From Laburnicola sp. R22_1 (taxonomy: Eukaryota; Ascomycota; Dothideomycetes; Pleosporales; Didymosphaeriaceae): a stretch of DNA of 64,000 bases. A program made the translations under genes and the position numbers. Under the pieces are notes generated by a model. The model had not been told where the DNA came from and did no database searches. It saw only the letters and a program-made list of their open reading frames with translations. The stretch spans positions 796,501-860,500 of the forward strand of contig JACONQ010000013.1 in NCBI GenBank assembly GCA_014281115.1. The letters are read 5' to 3'. Shown here piece by piece: positions 48,327 through 59,567 of the stretch (position 1 is the first letter of the stretch; each line of letters starts with the position of its first letter).

Positions 48327-48335
48327 CTAGATGGC
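48324..48335 (+). promoter_or_regulatory. Candidate UGA-CUA stop-readthrough site between gag and pol
   Basis: TGA at 48324-48326 followed directly by CTAG. UGA CUA is an established leaky context in fungi and animals. The frame upstream (gag) and downstream (LDGRQITVLSASFN.. then protease) is the same. Families A (TAA CTA GAG at 52409 in A4) and D (TAA CTA) keep a stop plus CTA at the same junction; their TAA is what RIP makes of TGA. Readthrough itself is inferred. Confidence 0.75.
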
Positions 48336-48935
48336 AGACAAATCACCGTCCTCTCAGCGAGCTTTAATGCTATCGCAGCCTCCTACCACTCAGACCCGAA
48401 CACCTACCCACTACGTTACTCCGCGATCCTCGATTCTGGCACAACCTGCCATATCTTCAACGATATCGATCGTTTCGTCACGCTGCGACCACCGTCGCCA
48501 GGAGACTTCATATGGGCGGGATCATCACGAGTTTGGATAAGGGGATATGGGAGTGTCCATCTACACGTCAAAAGCGTACAAGGAAATAGGGTACTAAGGC
48601 TAGACAACATCGCCTACTGCCCTGATCTGCTATGCAACCTAGTGTCTTTCCGATTACTCCGCAGGCAAGGCCTCTGGTGGGACACAAAGGCAGATCCAAC
48701 AACAATCAAGAGAAGGGACAATACAGTCCTAGCCGAACTTCAAGAACTCTACGGTCAATGGGTACTAGAATACATGCCCGAACAAAATCGTACTATACAC
48801 AATAGTACGTATGCCACACACAAAATCACCACGCGCACCGCACGACGAGCGCAGAAGGCAGACGCCATCACCTGGCACAAACGACTAGGCCACCCAGGTC
48901 CCCAGGCACTAGAACACACTGTGAATCACTGTGAG
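48327..48935 (+). CDS. pol: Pol N-terminal part: protease and first half of the integrase finger
   Basis: No start codon of its own is evident; the frame follows gag after the UGA, so it is read as a gag-pol fusion. Protease: AILDSGTTCHIF, with catalytic Asp at 48432, followed by the usual LxxVxYCPDLxxNLxS-type segment (DNIAYCPDLLCNLVSFRLLR). The GAG_pre-integrase part ends with TWHKRLGHPGPQALEH, the two His of the HHCC finger. After 48935 this frame runs into unrelated residues and stops at 49058, while the Cys half lies in another frame. Comparison with A4 (AAA GGG GTG CGA) and D (AAG GGG GTG CGG) shows C has GAG GGG TGC, one G short. Confidence 0.85.
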
Positions 48936-51862
48936 GGGTGCGGCTCAAAGGACTTACTACGGTCCAATGCGACGCTTGCGGCAGATCAAAGCTTAAGCGA
49001 CAAATCAGACGACAACCTAGGCAAATCAATAACGGTCCTGGTGAGAGAGTCGCTATAGACTTTCACGACTACGAAGATCAGAGCTTTACCGGCGAGAAAA
49101 GCCAGATGCTCATCACCGATCGATTCTCAGGCATGGCTTGGGACTTCTATTTCAAAGACAACCGACCAGCACGAACAATCATCAAGTTGCTGAAGGAATT
49201 TGTACAATTCATGAAAGTACAATTCAATGTGACTATCAAAGTCATTGAATCCGACAATGAGATCTTCTCAGTCAAACAAGACGTTCACAGGTGGTGCATC
49301 AGTGAAGGTATCGTTATTGAGCCTTCAGCACCTGACACCCAAGCTCAAAATGGAGGAGCTGAACGCTCAGGGGGTGTAATTAAGGAGAAGGGTCGTGCAA
49401 TGCGACTTGACGCCAACCTTCCCTTCAACCTATGGCCAGAAATCACACGAGCGGCCGTATACCTATACAATCGAACTCCAAACTACGCCAACCGATGGCG
49501 ATCACCACACGAAGTATTCTTTACGACAGTTGCTTACCAAAACGGCATTGTCACTCAACCAAAGAAACCGAACCAGGCTCACCTCAGGGCCTATGGCTGT
49601 AAAGCCTTCGCCTTGACCGACGATACAAAACGCGGCAAGAGCAAGCTCCAAAGGTTAGACCCAAAGGCATGGGTTGGATACCTAGTGGGCTACCGATCAT
49701 CAAACATCTGGAGGGTATGGATCCCACCACTCAACAAAGTTATCAGCACACGCGACGTCATCTTTGACGAAGATAAGGTGTTCTCAGGCAAAACAGAAGA
49801 TCTGTTGGACAACCTTATGCACAGTACTACTGAAGAGATTGCTGCATGGACCCGATCAGTGGAGTTGCCACCTCCACCACCCGAACAAGAAAACACTGAA
49901 TCCTTCTATGAGGATGAGTCGATCACTGACTCACGCAATCGCGAGGATGAGGAGGACCCTCCGGGGTACTATCAGGGGAGGAAGATCAATTACACCTACC
50001 CAACACCACCGGCGACACCTCCGCCTGTCACATTACTTGCCCAATCAATGGCGAGTTTTAAAGACGATCAACATGAACAAGTACCCATAGGATCAACACA
50101 GCCAGATCAACGTGCTGTGCCATGGGCAGCCGCTTTCCTAGCCGGAACACAGGCAGGTAGCAGAGGCAAATACAAGGGGAAGCCGCTCGACAAAGCGCAA
50201 TTCAATCGCATGCTTGCAGCAGGAAAGAAACCCCACCAAAGTGAATTGCCGGAGCCTCCATCTTGCGGAACACGGTTAGAAGACCACCCGCTATTCAACA
50301 TGTGGAAGGATGCTGAGCGAGTACACCTACAAAGCCACAAAGAGATGAGGTCTTGGAGTGAGGTGCCCGTTGCCCCAGTGCGATCACGCGGCCACCAAAT
50401 CCTCGACTGCATGTGGGTGTATACATACAAACTCGACAAACATCATCGATTTCAGAAGTGCAAGGCTAGGTTGGTAGTACGTGGAGATCAACAACGCCAC
50501 CTTACTACTCAAGACACCTACGCCGCAACCCTCGCAGGACGATCATTTCGCCTACTCATGGCTATGGCAGCTCGGTATGACCTAGAGCTCAGCCAGTACG
50601 ACGTCACCAACGCTTTCGTCCATGCGAAACTGGACAGAGAACTCTACATGAGAATGCCCCGAGGTTATACCCGACCCGGCACTATCCTACAGTTGCATAA
50701 GGCACTATATGGTCTTCGAATCTCACCACTGCTGTGGCAGAGAGAATTTACCAGTGCTCTTAAGGATCTCGGTTTTGCCGCAGTCCCTCATGAGCCTTGC
50801 TGTATGATCAAAGACGGCATCATTATATTCTTCTATGTAGACGACCTTATCGTCGCCTACTTAAGGGATCAGAAACACGCTGCTGACGCAGTAATAAAAA
50901 AGATAAGTACAAAGTTCACCCTTACTGGAGGTAACGATCTTCAGTGGTTTCTAGGGATTGAAATCGTCAGAGACCGTGCAAGTAGGCAACTCTGGCTATC
51001 ACAGGCGTCCTATGTGGACAAGATCAGTCGCCTTATCGACCGACGCGACCTCAAACACGAAACCCCAATGTCAGCAGTCGAACTGCTACCTCGAGAAGGA
51101 CTCGCTACAAAGGCAGAGATCAACCGATACCAGCGAAAGATAGGATCAATCCTGTACGCTGCAGTAACCACGCGCCCTGATATCGCTTTCGCAAGCTCCC
51201 GATTATCGCGCTTCCTATCAAATCCCAGCGACGACCATCACAAAGCCGCCGACCGTGTACTGCTATACTTATCCTCCACCCAATCACTAGGGCTACGCTT
51301 TGGAGATGCAGACACCTACGAGGTTGCTAGCGACGCGTCGTTTGCAGACAATACCCTCGACAGAAAGAGCTCGCAAGGATACATCATTAAGCTGTTTGGT
51401 GGACTTGTCGCCTGGAAGGCAAACAAACAAGACACTGTCACCACTTCGACAACTGAAGCTGAGTTGCTGGCACTCTCACAGGTTGCAAAGGAGGCACTCT
51501 TTACGGCTCGGTTGATCGCTGAACTCAAGATCAAACTCTCATCCTCAACAATCACCATCAATTGCGACAATCAACAAACTATCCGACTTGTTACCGAAGA
51601 AATTGCCAAGTTACAAACAAAGCTTAGGCACGTCGACATACACAATCATTGGCTTCGACAAGAAGTAGTACGTGGAGCTATCAAAATCCAGTACCAACAA
51701 TCAGAAGAAATAGCAGCAGATGGCCTTACAAAGGCTCTGCCAGCTGGCAAATGGACTAAGTTCGTAAATCAACTCGGACTTGAAGACGTCAGGGGTAGGA
51801 TCACCGACCAAGAGGTCGACCTTGACGAATTGGAAGACAGGATGGAAGCTTTTGGACTATGA
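48936..51862 (+). CDS. pol: Pol main part: integrase, reverse transcriptase, RNase H
   Basis: A 974-codon frame opens at 48938 (no ATG; it continues the N-terminal part after the -1 shift). Numbering from that codon: integrase CDAC (11-14), DD35E catalytic triad D41, D106, E142 (VAIDFHD, ESDNE, GGAERSGG), then a chromodomain-like basic linker region and acidic/Pro-rich spacer. RT begins near WSEVPV/HQILDCMWVYTYK, with QYDVTNAFVHA and the catalytic FFYVDD (Y633). RNase H has VASDASFAD, TEAELLAL and NCDNQQTIRL. It ends MEAFGL. Integrase, RT and RNase H residues all look functional. The product copies element RNA to DNA and inserts it; in this copy it would only be made if the frame break near 48935 is bridged or is an artefact. 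Confidence 0.93.
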
Positions 51863-51911
51863 GTTATAGTACGGCTGCGAAGAATTGGGTCCAGCTTGAG
51901 ATGGTTCCAAG

Positions 51912-51922
51912 CTGAGGGGGTG
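51912..51922 (+). promoter_or_regulatory. Polypurine tract of C
   Basis: CTGAGGGGGTG directly before the right LTR. It is the expected primer for plus-strand DNA synthesis, with the same tract beside the 3' LTR of A4 (61201-61209). Confidence 0.85.
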
Positions 51923-52214
51923 TGTCAGATAGACAGTCACTGTGAAATCCAGTGGGTAGGTGTGTACGATCATATGGCCCCTTACAGTGGTAATCAGTGT
52001 AAATCACAGTGATTTCACTGTGAAATACACTAAGGAGGCTGGCGCACTACTGTTTTACACTGCCCCTGTACTAGTCTAAATAGTACTAGTGCGGCTTAGT
52101 ACTAGATAGTTACTTCTCGAGGTAGCCGAGCTTCTCCGACAGAACACACACAATCAATCAATCAACCCACCACTTTTCCATCTCAACTCATCAAGAATAC
52201 CCGTATATTTGACA
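51923..52214 (+). repeat. Right LTR of C
   Basis: 292 bp; I see no difference from 46736-47027. Followed by the ATTAT target duplication. Confidence 0.95.
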
Positions 52215-54304
52215 ATTATATTAACCTAGACAAAGCTTCTAAGTAGTAGAAACCTAATAAGATTATAAATAAGCTTATTAACTTTAAGCGTAAGAATAAC
52301 GCAACTTTCCAAGGGCTAATCCGCGGACAAAGCAGAACCTAATTACGAACACTAATTATTAAACAATTGCACACACCCACACCTAAGATTCTTAAGTCCC
52401 CTAAGGACTAACTAGAGGGGCGGAGAATATTAAACGTTAATGCTGCGTTTATATTAGCGCTAATAGGAATAGAAGTATCTAATTACCTACTAAAGCGCTT
52501 GTTTATTTTTAATTTAGGATTAACTTGCTATATTATAAACAACCCTAACCGTATCTATAACTTCTATCTACCTACGTCTAGAGATTATATATAGGCTAGG
52601 AATATAAAGATATGGATAAAAGGCTACGGCTCTATTAACTTAACACTAAGAGGTTAATATAGAACAACTATATTAATTCTATATAATATGGCTATCTATT
52701 TAGACCTCCTATACAACCTAGTCTCCTTTTAACTACTAAGGTATAGAGGAATCTAGTGGGATACGCAAATAGACCCAACTACACTAAAAGGACTAGACAA
52801 TAAGGTTATTAGAAAACTATCCGAGATACACGGTTAATGGGTACTTGAGTATAATCTGCTACTACCCACTTTATATCACATTTATAAGAATATATTATAA
52901 ACGAAAGGAGCACTATAAAGGGCCTTAGCTAAATTATGGTATAAGAGACTAGGACACCCTAAACTAGTAGCTATTAAATATCTTATGCAGCAAGCTAAAG
53001 GGGTGCGAGTTAAGGGAGTTATAATAGTTTAATGCAACTCCTATAGGAAAGCAAAGATCTAGCGATAAATTAGCTAAGTATCGCAAATTAATAATAAAGG
53101 ACTAGGAGAAAGACTAGCTATTAACTTTTATGCCTATAAGGCGCAAAGTAGCACTAGTAAAAGGAGCTAGATGCTTATTACTAATAGGTACTTAGGCCTA
53201 CAATGGGACTTTTATTTTAAAGATAATTAACTAGCAAAGTTAGTTATTTAAGTTCTATTAAACTTCTTTCTTTTCCTTAAAAACTATTATAACATTACGG
53301 TCAAGGTTATTAAAGCGGACAACGAGATTACGATAGTGAAACTAGAAATTAAGCGCTAGTTGGCATTATAAGGAATTACTATTAAGCCTTCTACCCTAAA
53401 TACATAAGCTTAAAATAGAGGTGCTAAACGCTTAGAGGGTGTAAATAAAGAGAAATCGCGTGTAATGCGACTTAACGCCAACCTATCCTAGGAACTATGG
53501 CCTAAAGTGATAAGAGCTGTAGTATACCTCTATAATTAAACACTAAATTATGCAAACAACTAGAAAACGCCATATAAGATATTTTTTATACGAGTCGTGT
53601 TTAGTAATAGAATTGTCACTTTACTATAAAAACCCAATCTCGCCTATCTAAAGGTGTACGGCTGCAAGGCATTTGCAATAACCAATAATACTTACTAAGG
53701 TAAATTACGCCTATAACGCCTTAATCCAAAGGCATGGATTAGTTATCTAGTTGGATACTAATTATTAAACATCTACTAAATATGGATACTGTCGCTCGGC
53801 AAGGTGATAAGCACCTAAGACGTCGTCTTCGACAAAGAGTCAGTATTTGACAGGAGGGTTAAGGACCTTATAGACAGTCTTATGCACAGAACGCTTTAAG
53901 AAATAGCAACGCACATAAGAACTATTAAGCTACTAACTCCTACCTAATAACTATAGATAGACTCCTTTTATAAGGATGAAGCCGCTGTAGATTTATTAGA
54001 ATAATAAGACAAAGCAGATCCACTAGGCTACTATTAAGGAAGGAAGATTAGAGATAGCTACCTAACTCCTCTAATAATACCACTACCCGTAGCGTTACTT
54101 ATATAGTTAATAGCTAGAGACTAAGCAAGTCTAACGTAATAAACATCCTTAACAACTATCCCCTAGGCAGCAGCTTTTATAGCGGGAACCCAAGCCGGCC
54201 GTGTTAGAAAATATAGAGGAGAAGTTATAGACAAGGCAAAGATAATAAGAATGCTTGCTAAAGGCTTAAAGCCCTATTAAAGTTAACTTCCACCTCTGCT
54301 AATA

Positions 54305-57300
54305 TATAAGGGATAAGTAGAGTAGTAATTAGGAATAAGAGACTGAGTTAATTGTAATAAGCTAAATAGAGAAACTGCTTAAGTAGTAGAATCGTGATTA
54401 GCAACTAGTCTATATTAGGTTGGTGGTATTATGTAATATCGTACTCCACACTAACACACCTTCTATAGTACAAAGGTAGCAAAGTGCTGTAAAGTATAAC
54501 AAAGCAAAATAAGTGAATAGAGGGCCTTTAGGGCACCTCCCTAGAAAGAACTCTATTAGGTAATAATAGATGTGACAAACTTATCCTCTAAACTAATAAC
54601 TTATTAGCGGATATTAGTTATTCCTAATTACTATAAGAATCGCTTGTGCTTACTACTATTAGAGAGAGACTTTGTTAATCTATTAGCGGGCATATTAGTA
54701 GTTCTTATCTAGGTAACGTTAATGTTCCTGGCTTTAACTTGCTCGCGGATCCACATCTAATATACTTTAATATGTCTAAGCTTCGTGTTAAGCTTTTCTT
54801 TGTCCTTATTAGCAATAGAGACTGTTTGCTAGTTATTATAGTGTAACGTAGGTCGAACCTCTAGATTAAACCTAATAGCTTTAAAGGTGTTTATCCACTA
54901 GGATAACTTAGTGCTAGCAGTTAACAGGGCAAATAGTTCGGCCTTAGTAGTTAATTTGGTAACAGATTTTATAATTTTTGCCTTCTAATTAATAACTATA
55001 CCGTAGAGCTTAAACATATAGGCGAATAAGCTTTAAGCAGTATTAGGATTGTTAGCAAACATAGCATTAGAGGCACTAAAGAATAATAACTCCTTAGCTT
55101 TCTTATTGTTAATTTAACTAATATAGTTGGCGTTCTTAGAGCGTGCTGTTGTTGCTCCAATTGCCTAGAATCGGAAGTTGTATAAGTATTGCCACACAGA
55201 CTTAATAGTAGTAAGATGCTTTTGGCTTAGATTATTTAGATGGCAGGCAAGTATTAAGTGCGCTTTTGCTACGTTAGGCCGGGTAAAATATAAGATAAAG
55301 CTAAGGCATCTAACTAGGATCTAATATAGGCGGGTGCGCTCTACGTTAGGTTTATCTATACTTGGGGGAAGATAAGACTCGCGTAGAGGAACCTTAGGGT
55401 GTTGGCTGCCCTAAAGAAGATTGTGGTTGTGGCAGACTTTTGCGATGTAGGAGTCTTAAATTATCTAGACTTTGCCTTTCGCATAGTCTCTAATAATGCG
55501 TATCCTTAGGAACTAGCCTAGTTCTTCTAAGCTTTGTGTCTTGTATTGTTTTATAAACTTGCGTTAAAACTGTTAATAATATTATTAATCGCCTTTGCGA
55601 AAAAGGACAACAATATTATCTACGTAATAGAATAGTATTAGCTTGCCATTAGTAAATAGGTAAGGGATACCCTTAACTTAAGTGAAGCTTATATTAATAA
55701 GAGTCTTCTTTAGGTGTTTGTGCCACAGCGCTAGGGCATTCTTAAGCCTATATAGTGCTTAGCGTAGTTGCATTATATTGCCTAGTCTGTCTTAGAACCC
55801 ATCTAGAGTCTAGACGTAACAGAGTTAGGCCAGGTACGCGTTAAGGAAAGCATTCTTAATATCGTACTAGTAGGCAAGGAGTCCAAAGGCGCACATAATA
55901 GCGATAAGGAAGCGGAGTGTTTGAGCCGCGAGGGTAGCTGCGTAGGTATTATCCTAAGTCGTCTGCAAATCTTCTCTTACAACTAGTTAAGCTTTGTAGC
56001 TAGTTAAGTAGCTATTAGCATCGAACTTATACGTGAAAACCTATATTAGCGGTAGGGTCTTAGTATCTGGGTGCTTCTTTATATTATCTTTCACCTTCTT
56101 AAATACACCTTTGTGAAGCTGCTCCTTAATCTCCTTATCTATAGCAGCGAACCACTTATTAGCATTAGGGCGGGATTTAACCTTAGTCTAGTTCTTTAGT
56201 AGTGGCGGCAGTTAATTACGGTAAACCTTTAACTCTTTATTTAGGGGCAGTTGCACAATTGCCGTAGCAAACGTTTGCTAGTACAGAGAAGCGTGCGTAC
56301 TAAAATAGTCCCTAGGCGTATTGTCTCCTCTACCACCTTCCTAATAATGGGACCCTAGAACGATATTGTCTGCAGCAATATTAGGGTTTGTCTGTCTTAG
56401 AGTGTTATTCTAATAGAGGTTTAGCGTAGTATCTCTAGAAGCAATCTCTCTCTAGCCTTTTAGTTAAGAATAATTATAAGTGCTAGGTACTAGTGTCTCT
56501 TAGGGTGTAAGTAATCCTTTATAGGCCTCCTGTTAAATCTGCTCTTTGGTATTATCTGGCCTAGTAGCCTCTTCTTCTTAATTCTTAATATTATCCTTAA
56601 CTGTATGTTAACAATGTGTTATATTATAATGGATCTGCTTAATAATGGGATCTTCCTCCTTATCTAATAAATTAATATTAAGGACTCTAACTACGCGTTG
56701 TATCTCCTCTGTTATAGGCTCAAGTTGTAGAGCTGAGTAGCGTTAGTCTCGTACGAAGATAATATCACGTGTTCGAACAACACTATTAGCCCTAGGAACC
56801 TATACACGGAAGATATTCGTTCCTTTGTATTTAACTAGCCATCTAGTAATTAACCTTAACTTAAGCTTATTACCTTTGGCCATCTTAGTATTACGGAATA
56901 GAGCTTTAGCACTAATAACGTCTATGTGTGCAAGAGACAGCTTCACCTTACGTATATATTTGTAGGGCGTCTTCTAGTTAAGAACCTCTATTGGCAATTA
57001 ATTAAGGATGTAAATAGCTGTTAGGCATAACTTATTAGCCAGTTCCTTAGGCAAATTTACTTTAATCCGCAAAGCTCTTACTGCAGTAATAATAAGGTTA
57101 CTAGCCTTCTTAGGCAGGCTAGTCATCTCTTCTGCACTAACAGCACGTCGCTTAGCTGTAATACCCAGGTCTTAAAAGACCTCCTAGAAATTAGCATAAC
57201 CCTTTTCGTTGTTATAGCGAACGTATATAATAATTGCGTTAAACTAGGTCTGTATAAGCGCTAGTATCTGTTAAACTAAGCGCGTTAGAGTCTCCTTCTT

Positions 57301-59567
57301 CTTATTATAAAGAGTCTTCCCTAAATAGTATCTGCTATGTTAATATACAGCGTGTAAGAGCCACTTATCCCTATTATAGTAAGCTTTACCTATCTTTCTA
57401 AGTTATATAAAGTTAATGCTAATATATTTAAAGGGGCGTGTTGTAGGCTCGCGTTAAGGGCGTTAACTAATAATCTTAGAAAGCTTAGAGTTAATGCACT
57501 TTTTATATTCCCTCCATTATAAGGCTTGGGGGCTAGTAATAAGCCTAATACTATCCACTGCCTGCTCTAGGTGTTTAACCGCGCGTTGTCCTATATAAGC
57601 TAGTATCTAATAAGCTTCTATAGGGGTAACTTGTAGAGGCTTGCGCTCTATATAGCTTGGCTTGGCTAACTTTAACTAAATTGCGAATGTGTATAACTCT
57701 AATGTGTTCGGACGTGTTGCCTTGTTAGAGTCTATAACCTAATGGCCACCCTACTTATTAAGTGTGCAGAATATGTCTATTAAAGCGCTCCTTAGATAGA
57801 GATAGCTATATCCTAAGTTAAACTTAATACTAACTAATTGACAGCGTAAGAGTAACACTACTAATATAAAGAATATGGAAATAAGTGCTACCTATATTAT
57901 AGTTACTTAATATTCGCTAGTTAGAGTATTAACAAATAGCTTAACATTTCCCTACTTATATATCTGTAGGGCTTACGTGCTAGCTAGTAGAATATTATCT
58001 GAGTGTCTATCTCGGATCTTCTCCCAAGTCTTTGGCTAATAGTTTGTAATATATAGATTAAAGCCAGAATTTAGTATTTACTTATTAATTAATAGTAGTG
58101 GAGGCTATTAAATAGCAGCTATACTAAGTGAAGTAATAACCTAAGCTGCGTTCTGGCTGCCTTACTAGTGTATAACTGCTCCTATTAAGTTTTAAGCATT
58201 TAATAGAGGGTGACTAGTGTCTATTAAGAAATTATTCTTATTAGCAGTAGTTGCCTTAAAGGGTTGCCTCTTCTTAGCTCTAAATAGAGCTGCGCTTAAA
58301 GGGTTGCCTTTGCCTAGTTTCCTAACTCTGTTAAACTTGGCTAAGACAACTAGGTCGGGCCTCCATCTAGCGGGTTAGAGAGAAGGCACTATATAGGAGC
58401 ACTGTTTAAATAGGTGCTATTCCTCGCAAATACACGTAACTGTACGTTTCTGGGTGTTGCTGTTAGTGTTTAGACTAGGGCGTCCTAAAACGGCGTATGT
58501 TCTAAGTGCTGACGCTATAGGGTTCAAGGTGCGTTAGAACTATTAATAGTTCTCTACTAGTGCAATAGAATCTATATATAGGGTTCTATTTATCTTAGCT
58601 TGCGTAATCTCCTAAATTTCGTGCGTGATAAAGGACTTATTAATTTTCCTAATTGTTTAAAGAAAGTCCTGCTGTGCCTAATAGTCCTAGACTTTAGGTA
58701 GTTTTAGTTTAATTATATCGCGAAGAATAGTGATGTAGCTCTTATACTAAGCATCTATCTTCTATTGTTGCAGAACCTTCTTAATCTTATTGTACTGCTT
58801 AAGCAACTCATACTTATATTCTACTACTAATATACAGAATATCTTCTTAAGTTGTATGAGTTATTTTTAGGGTGTTTTAGCATCCTTAATAATTAGGATA
58901 TGCCTACTAGCAATCGTCCTTGCAATCTCCTATATTAGGTTGTTAAGAGCGTTCTCCTTCTTTTACTAGGCTGCTAGCTTTATTACGTAGAACCTATGCT
59001 AGAAGGTGTAGTCCTCTTGTTTAGATTTCGTAAGTTTGTCTAGTTTAATATTATTGTCGCCCTAAATAATGCTTAAAGCTTTATTAGGTGTATTATCCTT
59101 TTTAAATAAGCGTAGTAGTCGCTCCTTAGGTTTCTTATTGTAGATTTTCTTAATAGTGTCTACTATTAAATCTGGGTTACAATAGTCCTAGATCTTATAT
59201 GCCTTAGCGGTCCTCTTTTGTAAAAAGATCCACTTTGACTAATCGCTTAGCTTGTTAAGGATAATTGTCTTCTTAATAATTAGCTTGTCCTCTTTATTGC
59301 TTATTATGGCAAACTAGAGCTTATTAAGTTAATATTCGTTATAGAAAGCGCGTGTGTATAGTAAGTAAGTAGAGTGTAAACTATAGTTAAATTAAGCATA
59401 GGCCGGGCTCATAACTGTAAGGGATAAGTAGGGTAGCAATTAGGAATAAGAGACTAAGTTAATTATAACAAGCTAAACAGAGAAACTGCTTAAGTAGCAG
59501 AATTGTAATTAGTAACTAGTCTATATTAGGTTGGTGGTATTATGTGATATTATACTCCACACTAACA
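54305..59567 (-). mobile_element. Ty1/copia family B, copy B2, inserted in A4
   Basis: 5263 bp, exactly the length of B1, with 152-bp LTRs (54305-54456, 59416-59567) and TSD TAATA (54300-54304, 59568-59572). Minus orientation; RT near 55.6 kb, gag near 58.2-59.4 kb. RIP-mutated with a pattern of transitions different from B1, so both were hit independently. A 15-bp word CTTAAAGGGTTGCCT appears twice about 45 bp apart near 58255 and 58295, where B1 has it once. Confidence 0.92.

Larger units (their letters stand above)
46736..52214 (+). mobile_element. Ty1/copia element C, near-intact and free of RIP
   Basis: 5479 bp with TSD ATTAT (46731-46735, 52215-52219). Two 292-bp LTRs show no difference by eye. 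It holds gag, one leaky-looking stop, then pol (protease, integrase, RT, RNase H), and a polypurine tract GAGGGGGTG touching the right LTR. CpA and CpG words are abundant and ORFs are long, while the A4 sequence on both sides is RIP-ravaged, so C arrived after A4 was mutated. It sits just downstream of A4's gag zinc knuckle. One apparent lesion: a missing G at about 48935 in pol. Confidence 0.95.

Noticed and set aside
48930..48945. Programmed -1 frameshift site in C pol
   Set aside because: No X XXY YYZ slippery heptamer in the right phase, and relatives A4 and D need no shift here; loss of one G is simpler.
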